A stretch of DNA of 64,000 nt from assembly GCA_910574745.1 (NCBI GenBank), contig CAJTCE010000007.1, forward strand, positions 87,246 to 151,245, read 5' to 3'. Each line of letters starts with the position of its first letter. Position 1 is the first letter of the stretch. Both the position numbers and the translations under genes were made by a program. Below, in pieces: positions 12,640 to 24,446 of the stretch. Origin of the DNA: Lachnospiraceae bacterium. GTDB lineage: Bacteria; Bacillota; Clostridia; Lachnospirales; Lachnospiraceae. The notes under the pieces were generated by a model. That model saw only the letters and a program-made list of their open reading frames with translations, did no database searches and had not been told where the DNA came from.

Positions 12640-12656
12640 TTTAAAGATAAAATTTG

Positions 12657-12748
12657 GGATTGTTACTGGAATGGAGAAATCTTAGGCAGGCTATACCCGG
12701 AAGAGAAAGTGGAGACACTTTGTGCTTTCGGGTATTTTTTATTTTTTC
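12657..12748 (+). promoter_or_regulatory. RAT antiterminator / terminator leader 2 (upstream of bglP)
   Basis: GGATTGTTACTG (12657-12668) and GGCAGGCTATACC (12685-12697) form a near-consensus RAT. It overlaps the left arm of a strong terminator: ATACCCGGAAG (12693-12703) pairs with CTTTCGGGTAT (12725-12735), one G-T wobble, followed by a T-rich tract to 12748. This is the control element of the PTS gene that follows. It should keep bglP off unless a functional BglG-type protein acts. Confidence 0.85.
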
Positions 12749-12835
12749 ATATTATATAAAGAATGCAAGCAGCAATTGCACTGCAGAAAATATAAACAAT
12801 GTATAGCAGTATGAAACTGCAGAAAGGAGAAAGCT

Positions 12836-14707
12836 ATGGATTATCAGACATTGGGAAAATCAATACTTGAAAAAGTAGGCGGAGAGAAAAATATCTCAGC
12901 TCTCAACCATTGTGCAACCAGACTTCGGTTTAATTTAAATGACGATAGTATCCCGGTTGACGCAGAAGTAAAGGCAATTCCCGGAGTAATGGGAGTTGTA
13001 AAAAAAGGAGGTCAGTATCAGGTAGTCATCGGTTCTGACGTAGCAAATGTTTATAAGGCTATAAACGGTATGACAAACATTCAGGACGGTTCCGGCGGGG
13101 AGGGACCGAAAGAAAAGAAAAAAATCCTGGATGTTGTAATCGATACCATGTCGGGCATTTTTACTCCTATTCTTCCGGCAATTACCGCAGCCGGTATGAT
13201 TAAAGCTGTTTTGGCTTTGTTAGTGGCATTTAAGCTGGTAAGTAATGAAACTACCGTTTATCAGGTATTGAATTTTATGGCTGATGCGGCGTTCTATTTC
13301 CTGCCGATTCTGTTAGCGAGCAGTGCAGCCAAGAAATTCAAATGTAACCCTTATCTGGCAATGATGTTGGGAGGTATATTACTGCATCCTACCCTGATCA
13401 GTATGGTAGCACAGTCACAGGAAACAGGAGAAGCGATCAAATTCGGATTTCTGACGATTACCAATGCAAGCTATTCGTCTTCCGTACTTCCTATTATTTT
13501 GATTGTCTGGTTTATGTCTTATGTGGAGCCGATTGCAGATAAGATTTCGCCGAAACCGGTTAAATTCTTTACAAAGCCTTTGATCACGATTTTTGTAACA
13601 GGTCTTGTAGGACTGATTGTAATCGGACCGATCGGATATATTATCAGTAATTATGTTGCAGACGGCGTTAATGCCCTCAACACTTATTGCAGCTGGTTAG
13701 TACCTGTATTAGTAGGTACTCTTACACCGCTTCTGGTTATGACAGGTACCCACTACGGTCTTGTTCCTATCGGTATCAATAACAGAATGATGATGGGATA
13801 TGATACTTTGATTTATCCCGGTATGTTAGCTTCCAATGTTGCACAGGGCGGTGCAGCCCTTGCCGTAAGTATTAAAAGTAAAAAAACAGATGTAAAATCT
13901 CTTGCATCTTCTGCAGGTATAACAGCGGTCTGCGGTATTACAGAGCCTGCATTATACGGCGTTAACTTAAGATTTAAAACACCTTTGTATGCATCCATGA
14001 TTGCCGGCGGTATAGGCGGATTATTTATGGGAATCTTTGGAGTTAAAAACTTTTCCGGCGGTTCTCCGGGATTTTTGACACTGCCCAGCTACATCGGAGA
14101 CGATACTTTAACAAGCTTCTACTTTGCATGTATCGGCGCTGTTATTTCCGTAGTTCTGGCATTTGTAATTACTTTGGTCATTTTTAAGGATGAAGAAGAA
14201 ACAACAAGGGAAGAAAAAGATGATAGTGCTGCTTCCGAAAAAAAATCCGTACAAGGAAAAGAGATTGAAATTTTTTCTCCCATTAAAGGAGAAGCAGTTG
14301 AACTAAGCGAAGTGGATGATCCCACTTTTGCAGAAGAAATTTTAGGAAAAGGCGCTGCAATCATTCCTTCTGAAGGAAAAGTGTCCGCACCTTTTGACGG
14401 AACAGTTATTTCCGTATTTGATACAAAACATGCCATTGCACTGCAATCGGCAGATGGACTGGAATTATTGATTCATATCGGACTGGATACGGTAAAGTTG
14501 AACGGAAAGCATTATGATGCTAAAGTATCTAACGGAGATAAAATCAAAAAAGGCCAGGAATTGATTGTTTTTGATATGGATAAAATTAAAAAAGAGGGTT
14601 ATGATATTGTGACGCCCGTGGTCGTGACCAATCCTGACGATTATTCGGATTTTGATACTGTAAAAGGTTCCTTATCTATAGGAGATTCCTTTATAAAGGT
14701 AAAATGA
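12836..14707 (+). CDS. bglP: Beta-glucoside PTS transporter subunit IIBCA
   Basis: 623 residues with all three PTS domains in one chain. EIIB has the phospho-cysteine C26 in NHCATRLRF. EIIC spans about residues 105-460 with roughly ten membrane segments and GTHYGLVPIGINN, typical of the glucose/beta-glucoside superfamily. EIIA (about 480-623) has the phospho-histidine H547 in LLIHIGLDTVKLNG. It imports and phosphorylates aryl-beta-glucosides or cellobiose-type sugars. AGAAAGGAG precedes the ATG. A RAT/terminator leader lies upstream and a GH1 phospho-glucosidase gene downstream, a standard bgl arrangement. Confidence 0.95.
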   Translation: MDYQTLGKSILEKVGGEKNISALNHCATRLRFNLNDDSIPVDAEVKAIPGVMGVVKKGGQYQVVIGSDVANVYKAINGMTNIQDGSGGEGPKEKKKILDVVIDTMSGIFTPILPAITAAGMIKAVLALLVAFKLVSNETTVYQVLNFMADAAFYFLPILLASSAAKKFKCNPYLAMMLGGILLHPTLISMVAQSQETGEAIKFGFLTITNASYSSSVLPIILIVWFMSYVEPIADKISPKPVKFFTKPLITIFVTGLVGLIVIGPIGYIISNYVADGVNALNTYCSWLVPVLVGTLTPLLVMTGTHYGLVPIGINNRMMMGYDTLIYPGMLASNVAQGGAALAVSIKSKKTDVKSLASSAGITAVCGITEPALYGVNLRFKTPLYASMIAGGIGGLFMGIFGVKNFSGGSPGFLTLPSYIGDDTLTSFYFACIGAVISVVLAFVITLVIFKDEEETTREEKDDSAASEKKSVQGKEIEIFSPIKGEAVELSEVDDPTFAEEILGKGAAIIPSEGKVSAPFDGTVISVFDTKHAIALQSADGLELLIHIGLDTVKLNGKHYDAKVSNGDKIKKGQELIVFDMDKIKKEGYDIVTPVVVTNPDDYSDFDTVKGSLSIGDSFIKVK

Positions 14708-14802
14708 AATTGTGTTTTCTTAAGTAATTATTAGTTGAATATTATAGAAAAAGATCTTATATTATTTGCATGATGATCCGTTTATGAAAGATATTTTGAT
14801 AA

Positions 14803-16275
<1,473 letters not shown>

Positions 16276-16360
16276 AGTAAAACCAACAAATGGACAGATG
16301 GTAAAAAAAATATAACATAAGCCTTTCTTATAAAAAATGATAAACTTTGGTTATAGAAAA

Positions 16361-16370
16361 GAACCGGTTC
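16361..16370. promoter_or_regulatory. Perfect palindrome GAACCGGTTC upstream of the GPH symporter
   Basis: A 10-base palindrome with a central CG, the layout of LacI-family operators, lies 32 bases before the symporter start codon. It might be a sugar-responsive operator for the symporter/alpha-galactosidase genes. No matching regulator gene of the LacI family is in the window, so this is weak. Confidence 0.3.
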
Positions 16371-16401
16371 AACAAAATTTTTTACAAGGAGGGCTTTCGT
16401 T

Positions 16402-17820
16402 ATGAACGAATTAAAAAGATCGCCAAAAGAAAAATGGTGTTTTGGTATCGGAGCTATCGGAAAAGATGCAATTTGTAACCTTGTTGGTGCATTTTTGATG
16501 CTATATCTGACAGATACTTTGGGTATTGCTGCAGGCTTTGTTGGAACCTTGTTCTTTGTTGCCAGGATGTGGGACGCTGTTAATGATCCTGTAATGGGTA
16601 TGATCGTTGACAATACAAAGACAAAATACGGAAAATTCAGAATCTGGTTAATTGTTGGAACATTGATAAATGCTGTTGTGTTTGTTTTATTATTTACTAC
16701 TCTCGGAATTACAGATATGAAAACAAAATGTATTTATGTATCCGTTATGTATATTTTGTACGGCATGACCTATACCATTATGGATGTTCCTTACTGGTCC
16801 TGGCTGCCCAATCTTTCCAAGGATCCCAGGGAAAGAGAAAAGATTTCCGTTATCCCCAGAATTTTTGCAAGCCTTGGAGGATTCATCATCTGTACATTCG
16901 GATTGAATATCATTGATTTCTTTAACCGTATGGCGGGAGATGAGACCATTCTTCAGGAACAGAAGAACGGTTCTATGTTAAATATCAGTGAAACAGGTTT
17001 TACATACTGTGCAATTGCCATTGCAATCCTGTTTATTGTTACTATTGCAATTACTGTATTTAATGTAAAGGAAGAATCTACTTTAAGTGCGAAGGTACAG
17101 AAAACCAATTTGAAAGAAGCTTTTGCAGTTATTATCAAAAATGACCAGCTGGTGGCATTTATCGGGCTTCTTCTTACTTTTAACCTTTGCACCCAGGTAT
17201 TAAAAGCCTTTGCTGTTTATTACTTCAAAGAGGTTTGCGGAAGCGCAACTTTGTATTCCGTGTTCGGATTTACAATTCTGGCGGAGATGCTTGGTCTGTT
17301 CTGCTTCCCTATCATTGCAAAGAAAATTGACCGTGAAAAGGTGTATGCTTTAGCATGCGGTCTACCTATTGCAGGACTTGTAATGCTTCTCATTTTTGGG
17401 TTTGTAGCGCCCACCAGCGCCGCAGGCGTTATTGTATCCTGCTGTCTCTTGTTCTTCGGTTCGGGATTATCCATCGGAACAACTACCTGCTGTATTGCCG
17501 ATGTTATCGACTATGGCGAAATTAAATTCGGAAAGAGAAATGAAAGCGTAACATGTTCTGCACAGACTTTCCTGATGAAAATGGCGTCTGCTCTTGCAGC
17601 ATTGTTTACCGGTTTAGGATTGGAATTAGTAGGCTACAACCCTGAAATGGCAGGAAATCAGGCAGCTTCCACGATAACCGGTATCCGTATCCTGATGTTT
17701 GTACTTCCTATCATCCTTGCGGTTTTAAGCTTTATTATCTTCAAATTCGGATATAAATTAAAGGGTCAGAGATTAACGCAGCTGACAAAAGACGTCAACA
17801 AATTGCATGCACAGAATTAA
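16402..17820 (+). CDS. GPH-family glycoside:cation symporter (MFS)
   Basis: 472 residues with about twelve membrane segments. GPH family marks: N-terminal [14 protein letters not shown], then [27 protein letters not shown] (residues about 51-80), where the Asp residues bind the cation in MelB-like carriers, and [16 protein letters not shown]. The C-terminal half has [16 protein letters not shown]. It lies immediately upstream of a GH36 alpha-galactosidase, so alpha-galactosides such as melibiose or raffinose are likely substrates; that is inferred from context. AAGGAGGG gives a strong ribosome-binding site. Confidence 0.92.
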   Translation: MNELKRSPKEKWCFGIGAIGKDAICNLVGAFLMLYLTDTLGIAAGFVGTLFFVARMWDAVNDPVMGMIVDNTKTKYGKFRIWLIVGTLINAVVFVLLFTTLGITDMKTKCIYVSVMYILYGMTYTIMDVPYWSWLPNLSKDPREREKISVIPRIFASLGGFIICTFGLNIIDFFNRMAGDETILQEQKNGSMLNISETGFTYCAIAIAILFIVTIAITVFNVKEESTLSAKVQKTNLKEAFAVIIKNDQLVAFIGLLLTFNLCTQVLKAFAVYYFKEVCGSATLYSVFGFTILAEMLGLFCFPIIAKKIDREKVYALACGLPIAGLVMLLIFGFVAPTSAAGVIVSCCLLFFGSGLSIGTTTCCIADVIDYGEIKFGKRNESVTCSAQTFLMKMASALAALFTGLGLELVGYNPEMAGNQAASTITGIRILMFVLPIILAVLSFIIFKFGYKLKGQRLTQLTKDVNKLHAQN

Positions 17821-17915
17821 AAAATGTTCGAAAATCATTACCGATACAAAGAGATAATTTTATAATAATCTGCCAGAGTGTCAGTTGAAAATCAGTATTT
17901 AAGGAGAGTAGGCTT

Positions 17916-20141
17916 ATGATTACAGTAAATGAAAAGGAAAAAGTATTTCATTTAAATAACGGAAGAATCAGTTATCTATTTTATGTCATGGAAAGCGGTC
18001 AGTTGGGGCATCTGTATTTTGGGAAGGCTTTAAATCCTGAAGGAAGCTATCTACATATGGTAGAAAAAGCCCATCGTCCCATGACAACGTATATCAATGA
18101 AGGAGATTTATATACATCCTACGAGCATCTACGTCAGGAATATCCCTCCTATGGAACTTCGGACTATCGTTATCCTGCCCTGGAAATCCAGGGCGGGGAC
18201 GGAAGCCGTATCTGCAAGCCGGAATATAAAGGTTATGAAATCATAAAGGGAAAAAAAGCGCTTCAAGGCCTTCCCGCTACTTATACGGAGGATGAGGCTG
18301 AAGCCGATACTTTGGAAATTACCATGAGGGATGAATGGAGAAATCTGGAAATTATTTTTTCTTACAGCATTTTCAGGGATGTGGACGCTGTTGCAAGAAG
18401 TGTTAAATATATTAATTGCGGAAAAGAAGATTTACTGATAAACAGAGCTATGAGTATGAGTATAGATATGCCGGACGGAGATTATCAAAGCGTTCAATTA
18501 TCCGGCGCATGGGCCAGAGAGCGTTCCGTTAAAATACGGGATTTGGAGCCGGGGATTACAGCGGTATCCAGTATGAGAGGAAATTCTTCTCATCAGCATA
18601 ATCCATTTATTGCCTTAAAGCGTAGGGATACTACGGAACAAAGGGGAGATGCTTATGGTTTTAGTTTAATTTACAGCGGCAATTTCCTTGCTCAGGCAGA
18701 GGTAGACAATTATAATGTGCTTCGTGTTATGTTAGGCATTAATCCCTTTGGATTCCAATGGAAACTGGAACCGGAGGATGCCTTTACAACGCCGGAAGCC
18801 ATTATGGTATATTCAAAAGAAGGATTAAACGGTATGAGCCTTCAATTCCATCGCCTTTACAGACAGAGACTGGCAAGAGGATATTGGAGAGATAGGGAAA
18901 GACCTGTTTTAATCAATAACTGGGAAGCTACTCAGTTTGATTATGTGGAAGAAGATTTAATAAAATTTGCTAAAAAAGCAAAAGAATGCGGCATTGAATT
19001 GTTTGTTTTGGACGACGGATGGTTTGGAAGCCGTAATAATGATAAAAGCGGTCTTGGGGATTGGAAAGCAAACAGGGAAAAGCTTCCTAACGGCATAGAA
19101 GGACTTTCGGAAAAAATAGAAGAGCTGGGAATGAAATTCGGTTTGTGGTTTGAACCGGAAATGGTCAATAAAGACAGCGATTTTTATCGCAGCCATCCCG
19201 ATTATATTTTACAGACTCCGGGACGCAGCGCTTCTCACGGAAGAAATCAATTTGTCTTGGATTTTTCACGAAAAGAAGTGGTGGATGCCATTTATGAACA
19301 AATGCATGAGCTGCTTACAAATGCAAAAATCAGTTATATCAAATGGGATATGAACCGCTCCATCAGCGAGTGCTATTCTGCTTCTTATGAAGCCGACAGA
19401 CAGGGAGAAATTTTTCATCGGTATATTCTCGGAGTGTATGATCTGCATGAACGTTTGATTCAGGCGTTTCCAAAGCTTTTAATAGAGTCCTGCTCTAGCG
19501 GCGGCGGAAGATTTGACGCAGGTATGCTTTATTATGCTCCTCAGGGATGGGTTTCTGATGATTCCGACGCAGTGGAACGTTTGAAAATCCAATACGGAAC
19601 CAGTTTTGTTTATCCCTTAAGTTCTATGGGCGCCCATGTATCGGCCTGCCCTAATGAACAGGTGGGACGCATTACCCCTATTGAAACGAGAGGAAATGTT
19701 GCCTGTACAGGAGCTTTCGGATATGAACTTGATTTGAATAAATTAAGTGAGGTTGAAATTGAGATTGTAAAAAAACAGGTTGCATTTTATAAGGAAAACA
19801 GAGGGTTCCTTGCAAAGGGAGATTTTTACCGTCTGCTCAGCCCTTTCGAGGGAAATTTTGCCGCATGGGAAGTGGTAAATCCGGAAGGCAGTAAGGCATT
19901 GATAACAGTGACAAGAATGTTAAGCGAAATTAACGGACCTTACAGACGCCTGCCTCTTCGGGGACTGATAGAAAACCGGAAATATCATATTCAAAGTAAA
20001 TTTTTATCCTACGACGCTTATGGAGATGAGCTAATGGAATACGGGCTCATGTTGGAGGATAAATCCTCCGGCCAGATCATTGACGGAAGCGGCGGATGTA
20101 AGGACTTTTTATCCGTTATGTATGAGATTACGGCTAAGTAA
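17916..20141 (+). CDS. GH36 alpha-galactosidase
   Basis: 741 residues, the length of the AgaA/MelA/RafA type. An N-terminal beta-sandwich (about 1-320) precedes the TIM barrel with VLDDGWFG (365-371). The nucleophile is D478 in YIKWDMNRS and the acid/base D548 in WVSDDSDAVERL, the same numbering as I recall for Geobacillus AgaA. SCSSGGGRFDAGML is the conserved substrate loop. There is no signal peptide, so it acts in the cytoplasm on galactosides brought in by the symporter next door. AAGGAGAG precedes the ATG. It converges with the AraC-family gene. Confidence 0.95.
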   Translation: MITVNEKEKVFHLNNGRISYLFYVMESGQLGHLYFGKALNPEGSYLHMVEKAHRPMTTYINEGDLYTSYEHLRQEYPSYGTSDYRYPALEIQGGDGSRICKPEYKGYEIIKGKKALQGLPATYTEDEAEADTLEITMRDEWRNLEIIFSYSIFRDVDAVARSVKYINCGKEDLLINRAMSMSIDMPDGDYQSVQLSGAWARERSVKIRDLEPGITAVSSMRGNSSHQHNPFIALKRRDTTEQRGDAYGFSLIYSGNFLAQAEVDNYNVLRVMLGINPFGFQWKLEPEDAFTTPEAIMVYSKEGLNGMSLQFHRLYRQRLARGYWRDRERPVLINNWEATQFDYVEEDLIKFAKKAKECGIELFVLDDGWFGSRNNDKSGLGDWKANREKLPNGIEGLSEKIEELGMKFGLWFEPEMVNKDSDFYRSHPDYILQTPGRSASHGRNQFVLDFSRKEVVDAIYEQMHELLTNAKISYIKWDMNRSISECYSASYEADRQGEIFHRYILGVYDLHERLIQAFPKLLIESCSSGGGRFDAGMLYYAPQGWVSDDSDAVERLKIQYGTSFVYPLSSMGAHVSACPNEQVGRITPIETRGNVACTGAFGYELDLNKLSEVEIEIVKKQVAFYKENRGFLAKGDFYRLLSPFEGNFAAWEVVNPEGSKALITVTRMLSEINGPYRRLPLRGLIENRKYHIQSKFLSYDAYGDELMEYGLMLEDKSSGQIIDGSGGCKDFLSVMYEITAK

Positions 20142-20211
20142 TATGAAATTGAAATTAAGTCAATGATTTTAACAAAAGTAAAGATTGACGTGTTGGGAAA
20201 CAGTAAAAATT

Positions 20212-21132
20212 TTATAATTCTGATAAGTTCGATTTGGCAAAAGGAAACAGATCAGATTTATGTCGGTTATCATCACTTTTGGACTGCTCCTGTATTCTGT
20301 ACTGACTGGGAGAAAGTCCGGTGGTCTGCCGGAATACCTTGTGAAAGGATTCCGGCTCCTGATAACCACAGGAAAAAGCAATACTTGCAATAGAAAGCTG
20401 GGTCATGGAAAGCAGGTGGGCAGCCTTTGTCATGCGGAATGTCTGCAAATATTTTAAAGGAGACAGACCGGTATATTTTTTAAATAAGGTACTTAAGTAG
20501 CTTCTGTTTAATCCCACATATTTTGCAATTTCTTCAATTTTTAAAGGTTCGCTGTAATGATTTTGGATATAGCGGATTGCATGCATAATATAAACATTAT
20601 CATTGGAATTAAAAGCAGAGTTATCCTTATTGGATTTTGTAAGGCAGGAAAAGAAAAGGTAAAGCATTGCCATCTGACGGTAAGTATCTCCGGAACTGGC
20701 ATTGTTATGTTCCAGCATATCTTTGACATATTTTTCGGGATGCTGGCCTTCTTCACAGGTAAAGATAGGAAAGTCCTGACAAATGCCGATATTATTCAAA
20801 ATTTCCGTAGCCTTTTTTCCGGAAAAACCAACCCAGACATAAGTCCAGGGATTTGTAGCGTCAGACATATAAACAGTCTGATAATCAGGCTCTATAAGAA
20901 AGCCCTGCCCCTTTTTCAATTTGTAGCAGTTGTTATTGACAAAGAATTCGCCTTCTCCGTCTAAAATATAATGGATTAAGTAAAAATTACGGACGGCAGG
21001 TCCGAATTTGTGACAGGGTTTGGTAACAGAATAGCCGAAGTTGTTTACGTGAAGATCTTCAATGTCCATAGTAGGGAATTCTACAAAAAATGCATTTTCC
21101 ATATGATACCACACTTTCAAAAGGTTATTCAT
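20212..21132 (-). CDS. AraC-family transcriptional regulator
   Basis: 306 residues. An N-terminal cupin-like sensor (about 30-160, with HYILDGEGEFFVNNNCYKLKKGQGFLI split over strands) precedes two AraC helix-turn-helix motifs (about 195-290: IEEIAKYVGLNRSYLSTLFKK and IAFSCGYQEPESFHKVFRQ). The type resembles MsmR/RafR regulators of alpha-galactoside use, and the gene converges with the GH36 gene, so it probably activates that cluster; this is inference. A Met at residue 11 is an alternative start; neither start has a clear ribosome-binding site. It is divergent from the YczE-like gene. Confidence 0.88.
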   Translation of the reverse strand: MNNLLKVWYHMENAFFVEFPTMDIEDLHVNNFGYSVTKPCHKFGPAVRNFYLIHYILDGEGEFFVNNNCYKLKKGQGFLIEPDYQTVYMSDATNPWTYVWVGFSGKKATEILNNIGICQDFPIFTCEEGQHPEKYVKDMLEHNNASSGDTYRQMAMLYLFFSCLTKSNKDNSAFNSNDNVYIMHAIRYIQNHYSEPLKIEEIAKYVGLNRSYLSTLFKKYTGLSPLKYLQTFRMTKAAHLLSMTQLSIASIAFSCGYQEPESFHKVFRQTTGLSPSQYRIQEQSKSDDNRHKSDLFPFAKSNLSEL

Positions 21133-21204
21133 AGAATAGACAAAAATTAATTAGACTTAGTATAGCATTACTAATAAAATATTTCAATAAAGAGGGAAAG
21201 AGGA

Positions 21205-21879
21205 ATGAAAAATCCAAATTCAATAAATCTTAAAGGCTGTCTTTTAAGGGGATTGGCCGTTGTGATCGGTATTTTTATGGTAGGAATTGCCGTGGGATTT
21301 TTTAAAATTGTCGAAATGGGTGCAGATCCTTTTACTGCAATGAATACGGGGATCAGTTCCATGATCGGAATGCAGTTTGGTACGCTGCAGCTTATTGTAA
21401 ATGCTGTGATATTAGTTCTGGTATTTATATTTAAAAGACAATTTATCGGGTTCGGAACTATTTTTAATATGGTTTTTGTAGGTTATACGGCGGATTTTGT
21501 CATGTGGCTTATGGCAAAATGGCAGATTACTTTTCATACGCTGCCAATCCGTATTATGATTCTGGTAATTGCCGTACTTTTGATTTGTATCGGAGACGCC
21601 CTTTATATTTCGGCGGATATGGGAATGTCTCCTTATGATGCCGCAGGCTATATCGTAGAAACCCTTACAAAGGGGAAAATCCAATTTAGAATTGCCAGAA
21701 TCATTCTGGATATCATTTGTGTGGCGGTCGCTTTTCTTACCGGTATACAGGAAGGCATTCAGTGGAAGATTATCGGTATCGGAACGGTCATTCTGGCATT
21801 CTGCACTGGTCCGTTGATTCAGTTTTTCAGGATACATTGGAGTGATAAGCTGCTGGCTCCGTTTAAAAACCGGTCATAA
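21205..21879 (+). CDS. YczE/YyaS/YitT-family integral membrane protein
   Basis: 224 residues with about five to six hydrophobic segments. Repeated half-motifs are visible: VGFFKIVEMGADPFTAMNTGIS near residue 30 and LYISADMGMSPYDAAGYIVE near residue 135, the internal duplication typical of the YczE/YitT group. The function of this family is not settled. AAGAGGGAAAGAGG lies before the ATG. It is divergent from the AraC gene and converges with the ABC permease, with a shared terminator between. Confidence 0.85.
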   Translation: MKNPNSINLKGCLLRGLAVVIGIFMVGIAVGFFKIVEMGADPFTAMNTGISSMIGMQFGTLQLIVNAVILVLVFIFKRQFIGFGTIFNMVFVGYTADFVMWLMAKWQITFHTLPIRIMILVIAVLLICIGDALYISADMGMSPYDAAGYIVETLTKGKIQFRIARIILDIICVAVAFLTGIQEGIQWKIIGIGTVILAFCTGPLIQFFRIHWSDKLLAPFKNRS

Positions 21880-21924
21880 ATATCTTTTTCTGAAATCGTT
21901 TTTTAAAAATAGTATTTTATTAAA

Positions 21925-21965
21925 GGGCTGCTGCAAAAGATGAATGTTTTACAACAGCCCCTTCT
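21925..21965. terminator. Bidirectional terminator between convergent genes
   Basis: GGGCTGCTGCAAAA and TTTTACAACAGCCC form a long stem with few mismatches, flanked by T-rich sequence on the right and A-rich on the left. It serves the YczE-like gene (plus) and the ABC permease (minus). Confidence 0.8.
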
Positions 21966-24446
21966 TTATTCTACGGTTTCTATAGATTCCACAATACTCA
22001 TTTTTGCAATAAATCTCAATGGGATTGCAGTAGCAGCGAGGCAGGCGGCTACGGATACAGCCGCTGCTTCCAATATGGGTAACAGCGGAAATGCCGTAAG
22101 CTGTAAGCTCTCATGAATGGCTGCTTCAATAAAAACAGTGCATACATATCCTAAGACTGCACCGGCTGCGGAAGCAATCAGACCGTAATAAGCGCCTTCC
22201 CACAGGAATGTTTTGTAAAGGTCAGGGGTACTCATGCCGATTGCCCGCTGCATACCGATTTCATTGACTCTGGTATGAATATTTGTATAAACGGTATTGA
22301 TAATATTTAATATACCGATAAGTCCCATGAACAAAATCAGTCCCTGACAAAGAAGCCGGATCTGTTCATAGCTTTCTGCCAGCTCCGTATCTGTTTCCCT
22401 GTAGGAAAGCCAGTATGAGCCGGGAATGCCGCCGCACCATTCATCAAGCAGGGACTCAAAGGCTTCTGCATCGGCTTCTTCTTTTAAAACAGGATAAATC
22501 TCGGAATAAGTATTCTGTCCTGTTATTTCGTCATAAGCCTCATCGGATACTATAAGCTGTACACCGTTCATAAAGCCGTTGTTACCGATTGTAATAGCTT
22601 TCTGCGTAACGGCGATGATACGAAGGCTCTTTCCGTTTACGGTTATTGTGTCGCCGGATTTAAATTCCGTGAATTCATAGGAAGCTCCTTCAAAAGCAAA
22701 AGGAATGGGATTTTTTACAAGGCAGGCGGTTCCTTTTTGCAAATCTTCCAGATCCTGTTGTGATAATCCCGGAACATAGGAATTCAGGCTGTCGTTATCC
22801 ATTGCCCCGATCTGTAAGGTTTCCGAAGGATTTGGTATAAAATCCGTTTCTATGGGGAACTCTCCGTTTTTATCCTGGGAATAAACGCTCAGTTTTACCG
22901 TAGATAAGGATTCCACGGCTTCCTGATTCATGATTTCCTTTATATCGTCTCTTGAAAAGCCTACGGTTTCATTGGTAATTGCATAGTCTCCTAAATGCAT
23001 ATCCTGTATATCCCGGCTTGTGTCCAACAAACTGCTGAAGCTTTGGAGTGCAATAAAGACCGTAATGCTCATTACCATGGATAAAATCGTAATAGCCGTA
23101 CGTCCCCTGCTCCGTTTTAAATTCAGGCGGGCGTAAAAGGCTTCAAAATTTTTTATTTTTTTCTGTTTCCGGTTCCGCCGTTTTATAGTGACATTCTTTC
23201 CGTTCATGGCAGTGACGGGAGAGACGGAAGAAGCATAACGGGCAGCAGGGAATGAGGATAATATGGCAAATAAAAGTGTAATGATAATGCTGATTAATAA
23301 GGGCATCAGTTTCCATGCGCTGTTTTCGGCGATGACGGCATTTAATTCCTTTGTATTTTCCACAAGAAACAATTCTGGATTTAACAAGCCTGTGGCGATG
23401 GAAAGAATTCCCTTTGCAGAGATTCCTCCTAACAATACTCCAATAGGAATGCCCGGCCCGCAGAGAATTAAAAGCTGCGCGGTTACCAGACGATAAAGCT
23501 GTTTTCGTTCGCATCCTATGGCACGAAGAGTTCCGTATTCCCGAATCCGTTTTGTAATGGCAACCTTTAAAATATTATAAATAACAAGACCGGCTGCAGA
23601 TAAGATGAGAACGCCTACCAGTATGCAGGCAACCATCATAAAAGGAAAACCTAAATCGTTACCAAGATTTTCATTATCATCATAGGATATTCCCAAAGCA
23701 TTTAAGAGTACCCAGTTGTATTGAATATATCTTTCTTCTATATTCAGCTTATTGGCAATATCATAAACGGTGGATTGAAATTCTTTTGTATCCAGCACTT
23801 TAAAATCCGTTGCATACAAATAATAAGATTCCGGTAAAAGTCCGGCGGCTGTTCCGTTTCCTACAATGCCTGTTGCACTGCCGGAAACATATCCTATATG
23901 ATTATCTTCCAGAATGCCTGTCAAAATAAAATCCGCATTAAATTTATAAGGAACGCCTTCATCCACCAGTAAAGAGGCTTTAACGGGCAGAGTAATTTTA
24001 TCGCCGACTTTTCCTTCAAATCCCAAATATTTTAAAAAATCTTCAGGAATTGCAATTTCTCCGGAAGAAGTGGGAAGACGTCCTTCCTTTATTTTTTTTA
24101 TAGAGGGATATTTTTCAAGCGTATCTCCCTGATATTCCGTTAAATTCAAGGTAAGTCCGCTGTTTTCCAATTCTGCAATGCCCAGATGAATCTTACTTCC
24201 CACTTCCGTTAGTCGGGGATCCGAAAAAAGCGCGGCATTTTGTTCTTCATCTAATTCGTATATTGTCACATAGCGGTCGCCGTTTAATCCTGCTGCCTGA
24301 TCGATTCTCATAGATTGCAGGATTCCTATGGATTGGCCGATGACTGTTGTGGCGATGGTGGATAATATAATTGCAATCAGTATTAATATAGAAGTAACTT
24401 TTTGGGCAAAAAGCTCCTTGAATGCTAAAGCTGTGTAAGATTTCAT
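21966..24446 (-). CDS. FtsX-type ABC transporter permease (two FtsX domains)
   Basis: 826 residues. An N-terminal membrane anchor (about 15-40) is followed by a large outside domain, three membrane segments near 270-420, a second anchor near 450, a second outside domain and three C-terminal segments, the layout of duplicated MacB/FtsX permeases. The stretch TKRIREYGTLRAIGCERKQLYR and its later echo VNEIGMQRAIGMSTPDLYK mark both FtsX domains. Its ATG overlaps the stop of the ATPase gene (ATGA). With the adjacent two-component system it resembles modules that sense and resist peptide antibiotics or act on the envelope; the substrate is unknown. Confidence 0.92.
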   Translation of the reverse strand: MKSYTALAFKELFAQKVTSILILIAIILSTIATTVIGQSIGILQSMRIDQAAGLNGDRYVTIYELDEEQNAALFSDPRLTEVGSKIHLGIAELENSGLTLNLTEYQGDTLEKYPSIKKIKEGRLPTSSGEIAIPEDFLKYLGFEGKVGDKITLPVKASLLVDEGVPYKFNADFILTGILEDNHIGYVSGSATGIVGNGTAAGLLPESYYLYATDFKVLDTKEFQSTVYDIANKLNIEERYIQYNWVLLNALGISYDDNENLGNDLGFPFMMVACILVGVLILSAAGLVIYNILKVAITKRIREYGTLRAIGCERKQLYRLVTAQLLILCGPGIPIGVLLGGISAKGILSIATGLLNPELFLVENTKELNAVIAENSAWKLMPLLISIIITLLFAILSSFPAARYASSVSPVTAMNGKNVTIKRRNRKQKKIKNFEAFYARLNLKRSRGRTAITILSMVMSITVFIALQSFSSLLDTSRDIQDMHLGDYAITNETVGFSRDDIKEIMNQEAVESLSTVKLSVYSQDKNGEFPIETDFIPNPSETLQIGAMDNDSLNSYVPGLSQQDLEDLQKGTACLVKNPIPFAFEGASYEFTEFKSGDTITVNGKSLRIIAVTQKAITIGNNGFMNGVQLIVSDEAYDEITGQNTYSEIYPVLKEEADAEAFESLLDEWCGGIPGSYWLSYRETDTELAESYEQIRLLCQGLILFMGLIGILNIINTVYTNIHTRVNEIGMQRAIGMSTPDLYKTFLWEGAYYGLIASAAGAVLGYVCTVFIEAAIHESLQLTAFPLLPILEAAAVSVAACLAATAIPLRFIAKMSIVESIETVE

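Noticed and set aside
20557..20964. 135-codon plus-strand ORF antisense to the AraC-family gene
   Set aside because: The opposite strand encodes a full AraC protein with both helix-turn-helix motifs; the antisense product has no recognisable domain.
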